A stretch of DNA of 64,000 nucleotides from JASDSY01 sp041441465 (GCA_041441465.1 JASDSY010000017.1:1-64000), one strand, 5' to 3'; positions 7,925 to 17,812 are shown, counted from the first letter of the stretch. Translations and numbers: made by a program. Notes: generated from the letters alone by a model not told the origin.

Positions 7925-9911
7925 GTTTCAAACATTCGCCAACTCAATATTTTTAATTTCGATTCCGGTTCTTGTGACGCTTTATATGCTTAAGCTGAAG
8001 CGCCAGAACAGGAAGTTTCCTAATGTCTATTTCTTAAAACAAATTGTTTCCGAAAGCCGCGGCTCTTCGCTTTTGAAAAAGCTATCGGCCAACATGCTTC
8101 TTTTTTTGGAAATCATGTTTTTGCTATTCTTATGCATTGCGCTCTTATCGCCCTTTATTCCGGGGCGCTCTTTTCATCAGAAGAAAATTGCCGTCATTAT
8201 TGACAATTCAATCACAATGTCGGCTCATGAGCCGGAATTAAATGCGTCGCGGCTTGAAATCGCGCTGAATGAGGCGGCTGAATTTGTCTCGAATAATTAT
8301 GCTTCGGAGTTTACTATCGTATGCGCCTCTGAAAATCCTGCACTTATCGGCGGAAAGCTTACCGCGCAGGAAGCGCTTGAGATTTTAAAGAATAAAATTT
8401 TCATAACGCATTATAAAGCTGAATTGACGGGTGCGATAGCTATAGCGGAGGGATTTTTAGAAGCCGGTAAAAATAATGAGATATATTTATTTTCAGATTT
8501 TTCTTCGAAATGTTCCGACAACGCAGTGACAGCCGGTAAATCCGGGATTATTTACCGTAAAATCGGCTCGGCAGTTAAAAATATAGGAATAACCGCACTC
8601 GAGATAGCGCCTGAAAATGAAACCGGCTCGGCTTGCTATAATATTTTTTTTACAGTCAGGAATTATTCCCCTTTTGAGATATCTATTCCGGTAACCGTTG
8701 CGATCGCCGGCAATGTTATCTATTCGTCGGTTTTTACCATTGCCAAAAATTCGTCGGAATCGAAAATTTTAAGGCAATATGGAAATGTTCCGCGCGATGT
8801 GCGTGTCGAGATAAGGCCGGAAGATTATTTACAGGCAGATAATGTCATGCAGTCCGGATATAATTCCTCTAAAAATTTTAAAGTGCTTCTTGTTTCGGAT
8901 AATCCGTATTTTTATAAAAGCGCGCTCGAGTCTATTTCTGATGTGACGCTTACCATAACTGAAAAAAATGTTCCCAGGGCGATATACCGGTCGCGCGAGG
9001 CGGATCTTGCGATTATTGACGATACCGGCGAAATTGAACAATATCAGAAATATCAGGCTTCAAATTTCATATTTATAAGGCCGGAATCAGGGGTTATGGG
9101 CCTTAAAATCAGCGGCGAACGTTTTAACTTATCTTTTAAGCCGGCGGCGCAGCCGTTTGAATATATGGCAAATGTCGATTTAAGCGGGTTATATGTCAGC
9201 AGAATGCCGTTTATATCTTCAGCCGGCGAATTCGGTGAAATAGTATATTCAGATAATTCAGTCGCTTTATTTTTAAGGGCTTTCACGGCTGGCCATAATT
9301 ATTTTGTATTCGCGTTTGATCCGCTTTTTTCGAATCTGCCCCTTAAAGTCGCTTTTCCTGTGTTACTTGGAAACATAATAAATATATGCCGTCAAAATAA
9401 TTCTGAAATTAAGCGTTTTGAAGCGGGCGGCGAAATATGGCTTAAGGATTGCCTGGACGATTCTAAAAAATCATTTATTGAAACTGGAGCCGGTAAAATC
9501 TTATATTTAAAGAATATGCAATCTGGAGATATAAAAGAAGTCGGTATGCTTTCAGGCGATATTATTTCGAACGCGGGAACTAAACTGCCTATAATCAGCA
9601 CAGGCGGAGATTATCTGTTATATTTTAACGATAACAGCGGAAATACAAACGAACTCGGAAATTTTTACGTGAACTGCCCGCCGAAAGCCGATCTCGATAT
9701 AACGCCCGGCAGATATTTTCAAAAAAACGGCGCGGACGCTTCGAAGAACGCGGCTGCGGCAAACAATAAAAATGGTTACGATATCGTGGCGCGTGATAAT
9801 TTATCATTTTCCCCGTTTTTTATATTCATCGCCGTTATAATATTATTGATTGACTGGATTTATCAAAATCACAGGCTTTTATGGAAAAAGGCCGGTGATA
9901 AAAATGATTGA
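7917..9911 (+). CDS. BatA-like membrane protein with vWA domain
   Basis: A 664-residue membrane protein. It starts with the BatA N-terminal module: membrane segment at about 8-25, the LKLKRQNRKFPNVYFLK stretch, and a second segment at about 58-80. A vWA domain follows with metal site DNSIT (D96, S98, T100), where Thr replaces the last Ser of DxSxS. Then come beta-rich domains and a final membrane segment near residue 635 (FFIFIAVIILLIDWIY). The domain is thus held between membrane anchors. It overlaps the DUF58 gene by eight bases and the next vWA gene by eight bases. In Bacteroidetes, BatA/BatD-type proteins were linked to oxygen tolerance; here the role can only be called envelope complex assembly or stress response. 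Confidence 0.85.
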   Translation: MLEFQTFANSIFLISIPVLVTLYMLKLKRQNRKFPNVYFLKQIVSESRGSSLLKKLSANMLLFLEIMFLLFLCIALLSPFIPGRSFHQKKIAVIIDNSITMSAHEPELNASRLEIALNEAAEFVSNNYASEFTIVCASENPALIGGKLTAQEALEILKNKIFITHYKAELTGAIAIAEGFLEAGKNNEIYLFSDFSSKCSDNAVTAGKSGIIYRKIGSAVKNIGITALEIAPENETGSACYNIFFTVRNYSPFEISIPVTVAIAGNVIYSSVFTIAKNSSESKILRQYGNVPRDVRVEIRPEDYLQADNVMQSGYNSSKNFKVLLVSDNPYFYKSALESISDVTLTITEKNVPRAIYRSREADLAIIDDTGEIEQYQKYQASNFIFIRPESGVMGLKISGERFNLSFKPAAQPFEYMANVDLSGLYVSRMPFISSAGEFGEIVYSDNSVALFLRAFTAGHNYFVFAFDPLFSNLPLKVAFPVLLGNIINICRQNNSEIKRFEAGGEIWLKDCLDDSKKSFIETGAGKILYLKNMQSGDIKEVGMLSGDIISNAGTKLPIISTGGDYLLYFNDNSGNTNELGNFYVNCPPKADLDITPGRYFQKNGADASKNAAAANNKNGYDIVARDNLSFSPFFIFIAVIILLIDWIYQNHRLLWKKAGDKND

Positions 9912-12891
9912 TCCGAATAATCTTTTTATGTCGGCGGCTGTATTAACAGCGTCAGCCTTTTTTTTCAGGGTTTATTATTCTTCAGTGACGTTGAAAGGCC
10001 AGGATAGTTTTAAACGCGGCTTTATATTGTTTCTGAGAATATTAGTCTGTGTTTTATTGATATTAGCGCTTTTTGATTTTGAGATGCCGTTAAACCGCAG
10101 CGGAAATAATTTGATAATAGCCGTCGATAATTCGTGGTCGATGAAAGATAATGTTCCGGAAGCGATGCGCGCCGCGGATATGATCGTTAACCGCATTTCG
10201 GCAGCTAATAAAGGCGTGAAAACCGGTGTGCAATACATGTCTTTCGCATCGAAATGCGGGCTCGAAAAATCATTCAAGGATGCCGGCGATTTTTTTATAA
10301 GCGCGCCGCGCGTCGTTACTGAAAATTCATTGACTAATATTGAAAAAGCGCTGACTTTTTGCTCGGCCCTTTTAGATGACGGCGCCGGGAACAAGATCGT
10401 TTTATTTACGGACGGCGATGAAAATTCTGGCGAACTGAAAAAATCGGCCGCGCGTTTAAAACAGTTGGGAGTTGAGGTTTATCCTTATTATTTCGAGCGT
10501 AATTTTAATTACGATGTCATACTGACATCGGCCAAACTTCCGGCGAATATTGTTGCCGGCCAGAAATTTGAGGGCGGCGCCGTATTGGAGCTGAAAGGCG
10601 CCGATTCATTAAACGATGTTGAATTTCGCGTATATAGAAACGAAGTTTTAGTAAAAAACGCGAGGGTTAATCTTGTTAAAGGGCTTAATACCTTTAATTT
10701 TTATGATAAAATTGACATTTGCGGCTTTTCGAAGTACACGATATACGCGGAGCATACGCTTGACAAAAATCCGCACAATAATACCATGTACGCTCACACC
10801 GAAGTTAACGGCGAGCCTAACATATTGATAGTTTCGCAAAAAGAAAAGGCTCGTGCGGTTAACGGTATATTTTCAAAACTAGGCCATAAAATTACCGTTA
10901 TCGAGCCGTCGGAATTAACCGGCGCTATAGAAGAACTTATCAAATACAGGCTGATAGTGCTAAATGATGTGAGTTCGCGGCTTATTTCAAAAACGGCTCT
11001 AGCCGGCCTGAAAAATTACGTTACCGAGATAGGCGGCGGCCTTTTGATGCTCGGCGGCCCCGATTCTTACGGCAACGGCGGTTATAAGGCGACGCCGCTC
11101 GAAGACCTGTCGCCTTATAATATGGATGTTACCGATAAAGCTAAAATCGTCAGCTGTTCGATTATTTTTGTTATTGATAAATCAGGTTCTATGGGCGAGT
11201 TTTCGACCGGCTATGACAGCGACCGGATGCAGAAAATAGATATCGCGAAAGAAGCGGTAATAAAATCGGTCGATCTTCTTTTCGATAAGGACATGATCGG
11301 CGTTATCGTTTTTGACGAGGATGCGAAGTGGGTTATCATGCCGGTCAGCGGCCGTGAAAAGGGCACTGTAATTTCGGAGGTTTCGAAAATATACGCCGGC
11401 GGCGGCACATCGATGTACGGTGCGCTAAGCGAGGCATTTAACGAGATAAAAAAACAAAATACGACGACTAAACATATAATAGCTCTTACCGACGGTATAA
11501 CTGCTAAAAGTGACTTTAATAAACTTGTCAAGGAATTCGAAGTCGAAAAAGTTACCTTGACGACAGTCGCGCTGGGGCGCGATGCGGATGTGCCTTTTCT
11601 TTCTGGCCTCTCCGAAATTGGAAAGGGCCGTTTTTATTTTTGCGAGGAAGCGGCGGGACTGCCATCCATATTTGTTCAGGAAACGTTAAAAAGTTCCAGG
11701 CGTCTTATAGTCGAGGAGAAATTTACCCCGTCGGTTGTAACAGTTCCGCCTTTATTTTCAAATATACAGCCGGATGCGATGGCTTCGATGCCGTCTTTAT
11801 ATGGGTATGTGAGTGCTACAATAAAGCCGAATGCAGTCCTTCACCTGAAATCTAAGAGAGATGACCCGCTGATCGCTTCGTTTATATGCGGCCTTGGCAG
11901 GTGCGCGGGCGTTACTTTTGATTTTTACGGAAAGTGGGGCGCCGAATTTATTGAATGGGCCGGTTTTTATGGATTTTTAAAAAATTCAGTGAAATATCTT
12001 CTGCGCGATGAATTTTCGCCGAATATCTCGTTTTCGGCGGTAAAAAAAGGCGATATACTTAACCTGACTTTCAAATCGTATGACGCGCGCAAAAATTACC
12101 TTAATTTTCTTGATTCCAGACTCAGCGTCACTAGGCCCGACGGCGCTGCCGAAACCCTTGAAATAAGCCAGACCGGCGTCGGAATTTACCAGGCGGATTT
12201 CAAGCTTAATCAGGAAGGAAATTATTTTTTCTCGATAACTCAAAAGGATAAAGACGGAAAAGTGTATCATTCGGTTTTCGGATATTCTTATCCATATTCG
12301 GCGGAATATGCGCCGGGCGGCGCCGGCGAATCGAAGATGCGCGATCTGGCCGCGGCGACAGGCGGAAATGTAATACAGCATAAAAAAACGGCTGACTTGC
12401 CCGAAAATCTTTTGAGTTTCGCGTCTAAAAATATTTATAAAAAAGTGAAAATAAGGGATTATTTGATTGAATTAGCGATATTTTTATTTTTATTCGAGAT
12501 ATTTTTATGGCGTGTTGATATATCGTTTTTATTGTTTGTAAAACTCAGAAATTATTTGATTGCCGCGGCCGGAGCATTAAAAGGCGGCGCCGATGCGGGC
12601 AGCGGCTATGAAAAATCGCGTCCCGAAAACATGAGCAAGCTTCTTGCTGCTAAAAGCGTCGTAATGGGACGAAAATCTTCGGCAAAAAAAGAAAATTTTG
12701 ATAATTTTAATGAAAATTTAACCAATAATGTTGAAAAATATGGTAAAATAGAAATAAGTAATGTTGAAAACAGCGGCAAAAATTTAAGTTCTGCTTCTGA
12801 AAAAAAAGAAACAGGCGCCGGCGGTAAGCCGGAATCGAATGAAGGCGGATCTTTTACCGGCCGGCTTCTTAAAATAAAGAGAAAAAAATAG
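9904..12891 (+). CDS. Large membrane protein with two vWA domains and a glutamine-amidotransferase-like domain
   Basis: I use ATG 9904, which overlaps the previous stop by eight bases; upstream in-frame codons lie inside the preceding gene. The 995 residues show two N-terminal membrane segments, a first vWA with metal site DNSWS (D75, S77, S79), and a beta linker. A region at about 305-400 resembles class I glutamine amidotransferase-like domains (GGGLLMLGGPDSYGNGG) with no catalytic Cys at the usual position. A second vWA follows with DKSGS (D425, S427, S429), then further beta domains, and two hydrophobic stretches at about 830-862. The C-terminal 130 residues are polar and low complexity. 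It is the last large member of the MoxR operon and probably forms an envelope complex with the BatA-like protein. Confidence 0.85.
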   Translation: MIDPNNLFMSAAVLTASAFFFRVYYSSVTLKGQDSFKRGFILFLRILVCVLLILALFDFEMPLNRSGNNLIIAVDNSWSMKDNVPEAMRAADMIVNRISAANKGVKTGVQYMSFASKCGLEKSFKDAGDFFISAPRVVTENSLTNIEKALTFCSALLDDGAGNKIVLFTDGDENSGELKKSAARLKQLGVEVYPYYFERNFNYDVILTSAKLPANIVAGQKFEGGAVLELKGADSLNDVEFRVYRNEVLVKNARVNLVKGLNTFNFYDKIDICGFSKYTIYAEHTLDKNPHNNTMYAHTEVNGEPNILIVSQKEKARAVNGIFSKLGHKITVIEPSELTGAIEELIKYRLIVLNDVSSRLISKTALAGLKNYVTEIGGGLLMLGGPDSYGNGGYKATPLEDLSPYNMDVTDKAKIVSCSIIFVIDKSGSMGEFSTGYDSDRMQKIDIAKEAVIKSVDLLFDKDMIGVIVFDEDAKWVIMPVSGREKGTVISEVSKIYAGGGTSMYGALSEAFNEIKKQNTTTKHIIALTDGITAKSDFNKLVKEFEVEKVTLTTVALGRDADVPFLSGLSEIGKGRFYFCEEAAGLPSIFVQETLKSSRRLIVEEKFTPSVVTVPPLFSNIQPDAMASMPSLYGYVSATIKPNAVLHLKSKRDDPLIASFICGLGRCAGVTFDFYGKWGAEFIEWAGFYGFLKNSVKYLLRDEFSPNISFSAVKKGDILNLTFKSYDARKNYLNFLDSRLSVTRPDGAAETLEISQTGVGIYQADFKLNQEGNYFFSITQKDKDGKVYHSVFGYSYPYSAEYAPGGAGESKMRDLAAATGGNVIQHKKTADLPENLLSFASKNIYKKVKIRDYLIELAIFLFLFEIFLWRVDISFLLFVKLRNYLIAAAGALKGGADAGSGYEKSRPENMSKLLAAKSVVMGRKSSAKKENFDNFNENLTNNVEKYGKIEISNVENSGKNLSSASEKKETGAGGKPESNEGGSFTGRLLKIKRKK

Positions 12892-12911
12892 AATTAAGGT
12901 GAGTTTTTATA

Positions 12912-13295
12912 ATGAAGGAGATTATGGCCATATCGGCCGGCGGGATGATCGGCGCTTTAACGCGCTATTATGCCGGCGGGCTTGTCCAGAAATTATTCAG
13001 GTCAGAATTTTTCCCTTACGGCACACTGATTGTAAATTTAAGCGGCTGCTTTTTTATTGGATTGGTAATGGAAACGTCTCTTCTTAAACCTGGTTTTCCG
13101 CAAAATTTAAGGCTCTTTCTTGTTACGGGATTTACCGGCGCTTATACAACATTTTCAACCTTCGAATATGAAACTTTGCGGCTTATGAATGCCGGCAATT
13201 ATAAAATGGCGGTGTTTAATATTCTGGCAAGCAATATTTTTGGGTTAGCGGCAGTAGTGGCCGGGGTTTATACTGCAAAAATTTTGAAGGCATAG
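12912..13295 (+). CDS. crcB: CrcB/Fluc fluoride ion channel
   Basis: Four-segment membrane protein of 127 residues, the normal size of a Fluc monomer. It works as an antiparallel dimer that exports fluoride passively. Family motifs are all present: GGMIGALTRYY with R18, GTLIVNLSG with N42, and GFTGAYTTFSTFEYE with the phenylalanine-box region (F81, F84). It follows the vWA operon by 20 bases and is followed after 47 bases by a DUF190 gene. No fluoride riboswitch is present in front of it, so expression probably comes by read-through from the operon. Confidence 0.93.
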   Translation: MKEIMAISAGGMIGALTRYYAGGLVQKLFRSEFFPYGTLIVNLSGCFFIGLVMETSLLKPGFPQNLRLFLVTGFTGAYTTFSTFEYETLRLMNAGNYKMAVFNILASNIFGLAAVVAGVYTAKILKA

Positions 13296-13342
13296 ATAAA
13301 TGAAAATAATTGTCAAAATTATTGAAATGGCGGTGTTTTATT

Positions 13343-14713
13343 ATGAAAGATGAAACGCATTTAAAATTGACCGCTTATGTTCGTGAAAATGAATTCATTT
13401 CTAATTGCGGCGTATTGGAAGCGGTTTTCGAAAAAATCAAGGTTGAAAATTGGCCGTTGAATGTTTTTGTGGATCGTATAAGCTGTTCTATTGACGAAAC
13501 AGGGCATTGCCATAATGAATCCATTGAAATTCTTTCGAATGAAGGATATTTGCGCTTGAATGTCATAGGCGTGAAAAGCGCGGTCGAAAATTTTATATTA
13601 TGGTTTGAAAAGGTTTGTCCGGCCGGTATCGCTGAAGTTGAAGATACTAAAGTGGTGTTTTGCCGTTTCAAAAACGATATATTAAACGGACGCATTAAAA
13701 TTTCTGAAATTATGTTCCGGAATTTTGAGTACGCATACGAAGATGATACGTTAGCCGAAGTGGTTCAGAAATTTTATGACCGTAAAATAAGGTTTCTGCC
13801 GGTCATTGAGCATGAAACTACTAAAGTAAAAGGCATTATTACCGAAGGCGACCTGATTAAGCATAATATTCTGCCGTTCAAACTTAAATTTTGTTCAGGG
13901 ACCGATGATTCGGCTTATAATATAAAGAAGCTCGATGATGACTTGAATCAGCAGAAGCATATAATCGCCGCCGATATTATGAATTCTCAGGTCATTTGCG
14001 TTTTCGAGGATGAAATAATAAAAAACACACTCGTTTTGATGAACAGGCACAAATTAAAAAGACTGCCGGTTTTAAAAAGAACAGGCGCTATCGCCGGTAT
14101 TTTATCGCGGCTTGATATATTCAAAAAAATATTGAGTTCGGAAAGCGCTGCAAGCGTTAAGCCTGAATGCGGGAAAAACGTCGAAAGAATAAAGAAAACC
14201 GACCCGGGAAAAGGCCTTGCCGATTCTGTAAAAAGAGATGAAAATGAAGGCAGCCTTGCGTCCGTATCTAAATTTATAGATCCCGAATATCCCGCGCTTA
14301 AAGTCAACGATAATTTTGAAATGGCGGTATCGCGCCTTCAGGCTTATGAATATACGTTCATTCCTATAATAGACGATAATTTTAAAATTCGCGGCTTGAT
14401 AACGGACGATCAAATAATGAAAAATGCCAGGTTTGAAATTAATAAAAACGCCGCCGGAAATTTTTTCGTGAATCTTTTTAACCTGATATTCAAAAGAGAC
14501 GAGAATTTATTCATACAATATGATAAAAACTTGAAAATTTCACAGGTGATGGAAAAATACGGCGACGCTGTTATAGATGAAAATGCGCCGTTGACTTATG
14601 CGCTTTCACGTATGATCGATTTGCATTTGAAAATGTTGGTCGTAAAAGACGGCGGCGGAAATTACCGTGGAATCATTTCGCGCCGAAATATTATGAAACT
14701 GCTATATTCGTAA
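13343..14713 (+). CDS. DUF190 (PII-like) protein with four CBS domains
   Basis: I use ATG 13343. The GTG at 13310 is in frame but adds residues that do not fit the domain. The 456 residues begin with a DUF190 domain (1-110; KLTAYVREN, then a strand-helix-strand PII-like pattern ending GIAEVEDTKVVF). DUF190 genes are commonly found beside or with crcB. Four CBS motifs follow, at about 118-180, 208-270, 312-370 and 395-455, each ending in the usual GIIT/GILS/GLIT/GIIS strand. Paired CBS domains typically bind adenine nucleotides. A nucleotide-sensing regulator of the adjacent fluoride channel is a reasonable inference, not shown. No membrane segment is present. Confidence 0.82.
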   Translation: MKDETHLKLTAYVRENEFISNCGVLEAVFEKIKVENWPLNVFVDRISCSIDETGHCHNESIEILSNEGYLRLNVIGVKSAVENFILWFEKVCPAGIAEVEDTKVVFCRFKNDILNGRIKISEIMFRNFEYAYEDDTLAEVVQKFYDRKIRFLPVIEHETTKVKGIITEGDLIKHNILPFKLKFCSGTDDSAYNIKKLDDDLNQQKHIIAADIMNSQVICVFEDEIIKNTLVLMNRHKLKRLPVLKRTGAIAGILSRLDIFKKILSSESAASVKPECGKNVERIKKTDPGKGLADSVKRDENEGSLASVSKFIDPEYPALKVNDNFEMAVSRLQAYEYTFIPIIDDNFKIRGLITDDQIMKNARFEINKNAAGNFFVNLFNLIFKRDENLFIQYDKNLKISQVMEKYGDAVIDENAPLTYALSRMIDLHLKMLVVKDGGGNYRGIISRRNIMKLLYS

Positions 14714-14746
14714 AGCATAATTTATTCGAAAGTAGTATAAAATTGC

Positions 14747-14775
14747 TTGACATTTTGATTAATGTTTTTTAAAAT
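14747..14775 (+). promoter_or_regulatory. Promoter of the double-receiver gene
   Basis: TTGACA at 14747-14752, a 17-base spacer and TAAAAT at 14770-14775, followed by a leader of about 40 bases to the start. Confidence 0.7.
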
Positions 14776-14819
14776 GTATTCTTGATGAATTAGTTCAGGA
14801 ATTATGGTGGTTTTAAAAC

Positions 14820-16127
14820 GTGGTTAATATGAATGAAATATCAAACTCAGGCGGAGTTATAACCGCCGGAGCTAATTTAAATAATGAACGCGGCGGGTCG
14901 AAGATTTATATCGTGAATGACGATTTCAACCTGCTCGTAATGCTTCGCGCTATTCTTGAAGATTCAGGTTTTTCTGATATCGAGATTTATAATAACGGCA
15001 TTGAAGTTATTAATGTCGTTAACTCCGGGGGCAGGCCGAACCTCATAATATCTGATATAAAAATGCCTGAAATGGATGGATTTCAACTTGTACGCGAAAT
15101 AAAATCAAATCTCGATGATTCAGTTCATAATATACCTTTTATTTTTATATCCGCTGTTTATGATGATTTCCAGAGCAGGGCGCTTGCTAAAAATCTCGGG
15201 GTAAGTTATTTTTTTACGATGCCCCTCGATCAGAAGGGATTGGTCGAGTCGGTAAGAAAAATTCTCGGTCAGCCCGACAAGGCTGCTATTTCCGATAACG
15301 GCCAAAATATCGATAACTTTGCGGCCCCTAAAATAAAACTTTTAATACTCGAGGACGATATATTTGTTTCTAAGCTGCTGCTTTATACTCTTAAGGATAT
15401 GGGGCTTGAAATAAAGACGGCTGAGACTGTTATGGCATTTAATAATGTTTTTCATGAATTCATGCCTGAGATATGCCTTCTGGATTACAGCCTGCCGGAC
15501 GGTAACGGCAGCGACGTTTTAAAGACCGTTAAAAATTTTGATCCGCGGATAAAAGCCATTATGATGACTTCCGGAGCGAATGAAAAAATGGTTGACGATT
15601 TTATCCATGACGGCGCGGATAATTTTATAAAAAAACCTATAGATATGCGTCAGCTCGTAAATTCTATTACGACTGCCGCTGACGGCATAAAAGCGGAATG
15701 GAAAGTTAACAGGCAGATCAAAATTAAAACTGAAACCGTATTTGCGGAAGAAAAATTTTTCGATTTTTTTGAAAACGCACCGGTAGCGCTTGCGATTTTA
15801 GATTATGAGCTTAATATTATAAAAAGCAACCGCGAATTCAGGACGCTGCTTTCTGATTTTACTGAAATGAATTCAGCTTCATGTGATAACTGCCAGCCGC
15901 GTTTATTCAATATATTAAATATACTGAATGATTCCGAGCGTAACGTTTTTAAAGAACAGGTTCTTAAAGTCGGTTTTTCAGATAACGAAAAAAAAATTTT
16001 TAATTATATCGTTAAAAATTTATCAGGGCTTTTGTTTAATTTAAAAATGATAATTAACGGCAGGATGGCTGAACAAAACTCTCAAATTTTGTACCGGGTC
16101 GTCATAAATACCCAGCGTCTCGACTAA
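14820..16127 (+). CDS. Tandem receiver-domain protein (REC-REC-PAS-like)
   Basis: A 435-residue cytoplasmic signalling protein. Receiver 1 (about 27-150) has phospho-acceptor D79 in IISDIKMPEMDG, but the conserved Lys before Pro is Met (FFTMP, M134). Receiver 2 (about 172-290) is complete, with D222 in LLDYSLPDGNG and K272 in FIKKPI. Residues 310-435 hold a short PAS-like segment (FFENAPVALAILDYELNIIKSN) and a helical end without a kinase or DNA-binding domain. It may therefore act as a phosphate shuttle or an adaptor. Start: GTG 14820 or ATG 14829; neither has a strong ribosome site. It has its own promoter and no partner kinase beside it. Confidence 0.75.
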   Translation: MVNMNEISNSGGVITAGANLNNERGGSKIYIVNDDFNLLVMLRAILEDSGFSDIEIYNNGIEVINVVNSGGRPNLIISDIKMPEMDGFQLVREIKSNLDDSVHNIPFIFISAVYDDFQSRALAKNLGVSYFFTMPLDQKGLVESVRKILGQPDKAAISDNGQNIDNFAAPKIKLLILEDDIFVSKLLLYTLKDMGLEIKTAETVMAFNNVFHEFMPEICLLDYSLPDGNGSDVLKTVKNFDPRIKAIMMTSGANEKMVDDFIHDGADNFIKKPIDMRQLVNSITTAADGIKAEWKVNRQIKIKTETVFAEEKFFDFFENAPVALAILDYELNIIKSNREFRTLLSDFTEMNSASCDNCQPRLFNILNILNDSERNVFKEQVLKVGFSDNEKKIFNYIVKNLSGLLFNLKMIINGRMAEQNSQILYRVVINTQRLD

Positions 16128-16246
16128 TCGCTAATTTTTATATTATTTTTTCTTTTCTTTTGAAACTTTTCTTGAACATAATCTTCGATCATATTAATTT
16201 CAATTATTTTAATAAAATAAATTTTATGAATCAATTTCGAAAAAAC

Positions 16247-16275
16247 TTGACAAACTTGGTTAAATATAATAAATT
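16247..16275 (+). promoter_or_regulatory. Candidate promoter of the esterase gene at 16381
   Basis: TTGACA at 16247-16252 with TAAATT at 16270-16275 (17-base spacer). A perfect TATAAT at 16265-16270 is too close (12 bases) to serve this -35. Confidence 0.4.
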
Positions 16276-16380
16276 GTTAATGCTTTTTTAATTATCTAAC
16301 AGTATTGAAAATAACATTTATGTGTCAGCGGCGTTAAAGTTATTTTTGATCAGTCATTATTTTATTATAAGGAGTCTAAA

Positions 16381-17661
16381 ATGTACAAAAAAATTACTAT
16401 GGCTGCAATCGCTTGTTTCGCTGCGGCTGGTATTATGGTTTCATCTGCCGTTTTTTCGTTTGCCGAAGAAAGCAAAAAAGCTTTTGACGCTCATGACACG
16501 GGAGTTAAATATCATTTCAACGATACTGACATGGATTTTAATTTTGGCACATTGGTTTTGGGGTCGGCAGTTAATCATTGCTGCGAAATTGGAGAAGCTT
16601 TTTATACGGTTTCTAAAATAAAAGACGGCGACGCGTTAAGCTGGCAGACCGAATGGTTTAAGCTGGCGTGTCTCGCTGAAACACGCGGCATGAAATCACT
16701 TATAAACGGCCATAAAGTAAGCGCCCGCGACCAGATGCAGCGCGCTTCATACTATTATCGCATTTCGCTTCTAGCAATGCTTCCTGATGATTCGCGTTTT
16801 AAAGAAAGGGCTAAAAAGAGCCGCGAGCTTATGAAAAAAGCCGGCGCACTTTACGATCCGCCGATGGAATATTTTGAGATACCTTATGAAGGCACGGTTC
16901 TTCCAGGCTATTTCCGCAAAGCGTCGAAAGGTACAAAGCCGGTTAAAACTCTTGTAATGATTGGCGGCGGCGAAACATTTGCCGAAGATCTCGTAGCTTA
17001 TATCGCACCGCAGACTTTTGAACGCGGCTATAATTTCATGACGGTTGATCTTCCCGGCCAGGGACTTTTGCCGATGGAAGGAAAAATATTCAGGCCTGAT
17101 ATGAACGTTCCTATGAAAGCGGTTATTGATTATGCGTTAAGCCGTAAAGACGTCGATCCTTCGAAACTTGCATGCTACGGCTATAGCGGCGGCGGCGGTT
17201 TCGTTCCGCAGGCGGCCATGAATGACACGCGTATTAAAGCTATCGCTATGAGCAGCGCGGTTACCGACGCTTATCCGCTTTTTTCGACGATGCCTGTTGT
17301 CGTTGCCGATCAAAAAGAAATTGACTCATGGTCGACATTTCACGGAAATATAGTCAAAGCTATATGCTGGCGCTGGGGCGTGCCGATGGATAAACCGTCC
17401 GGTCTCGCTAAAGCGAATATCGGATTTTCGTTTGATCCGGCAAAGGTTTTTGTGCCGGCGCTTTTAATTGTAGGCGAAGGCGAATATAAGAGCGAGGAAG
17501 TAAAACGCCAGCAGAAACAATGCATGGATAATTTTCCTAATCCTTTGAAAAAGCTTGTGATTACTCCTGCCAACGAAGGCGCAAATAACCACTGCATAAT
17601 GGAAAATCGCAGCCTTATGAGCCAGGTTTTGTTTGATTGGCTTGACGAAGTGTTAAAGTAA
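16381..17661 (+). CDS. Exported alpha/beta hydrolase (DUF1100/FrsA-like esterase)
   Basis: A 426-residue secreted or periplasmic hydrolase. It has a Sec signal peptide of about 28 residues (ending FSFAEE), a helical cap (about 50-155), then the hydrolase core. The nucleophile elbow GYSGGGG has S269. The strand-turn DLPGQG near 223 and a C-terminal histidine in NNHCIMENR (H404) complete the expected geometry; the acid is probably within VGEGE at 364-368. The layout resembles the 2,6-dihydropseudooxynicotine hydrolase/FrsA group, which has a helical N-terminal cap. Substrate unknown. AAGGAG lies six bases before the ATG. A second, unrelated esterase gene follows after 240 bases. Confidence 0.85.
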   Translation: MYKKITMAAIACFAAAGIMVSSAVFSFAEESKKAFDAHDTGVKYHFNDTDMDFNFGTLVLGSAVNHCCEIGEAFYTVSKIKDGDALSWQTEWFKLACLAETRGMKSLINGHKVSARDQMQRASYYYRISLLAMLPDDSRFKERAKKSRELMKKAGALYDPPMEYFEIPYEGTVLPGYFRKASKGTKPVKTLVMIGGGETFAEDLVAYIAPQTFERGYNFMTVDLPGQGLLPMEGKIFRPDMNVPMKAVIDYALSRKDVDPSKLACYGYSGGGGFVPQAAMNDTRIKAIAMSSAVTDAYPLFSTMPVVVADQKEIDSWSTFHGNIVKAICWRWGVPMDKPSGLAKANIGFSFDPAKVFVPALLIVGEGEYKSEEVKRQQKQCMDNFPNPLKKLVITPANEGANNHCIMENRSLMSQVLFDWLDEVLK

Positions 17662-17812
17662 TCTTATTTATAATAAAGACTGTCCGATAAATAAAAAAAA
17701 TCGCTGATAAATATTTTTATTACCCAAAAACTATCGATTTTATTAATTTTAGCACATATTACTTAATGAATTTGGGAAATCGGCCAGGCTTAATAATAAA
17801 AACAATAAATTA

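Noticed and set aside
12870..12911. Fluoride riboswitch before crcB
   Set aside because: Only 20 bases separate the genes and no such structure is present.
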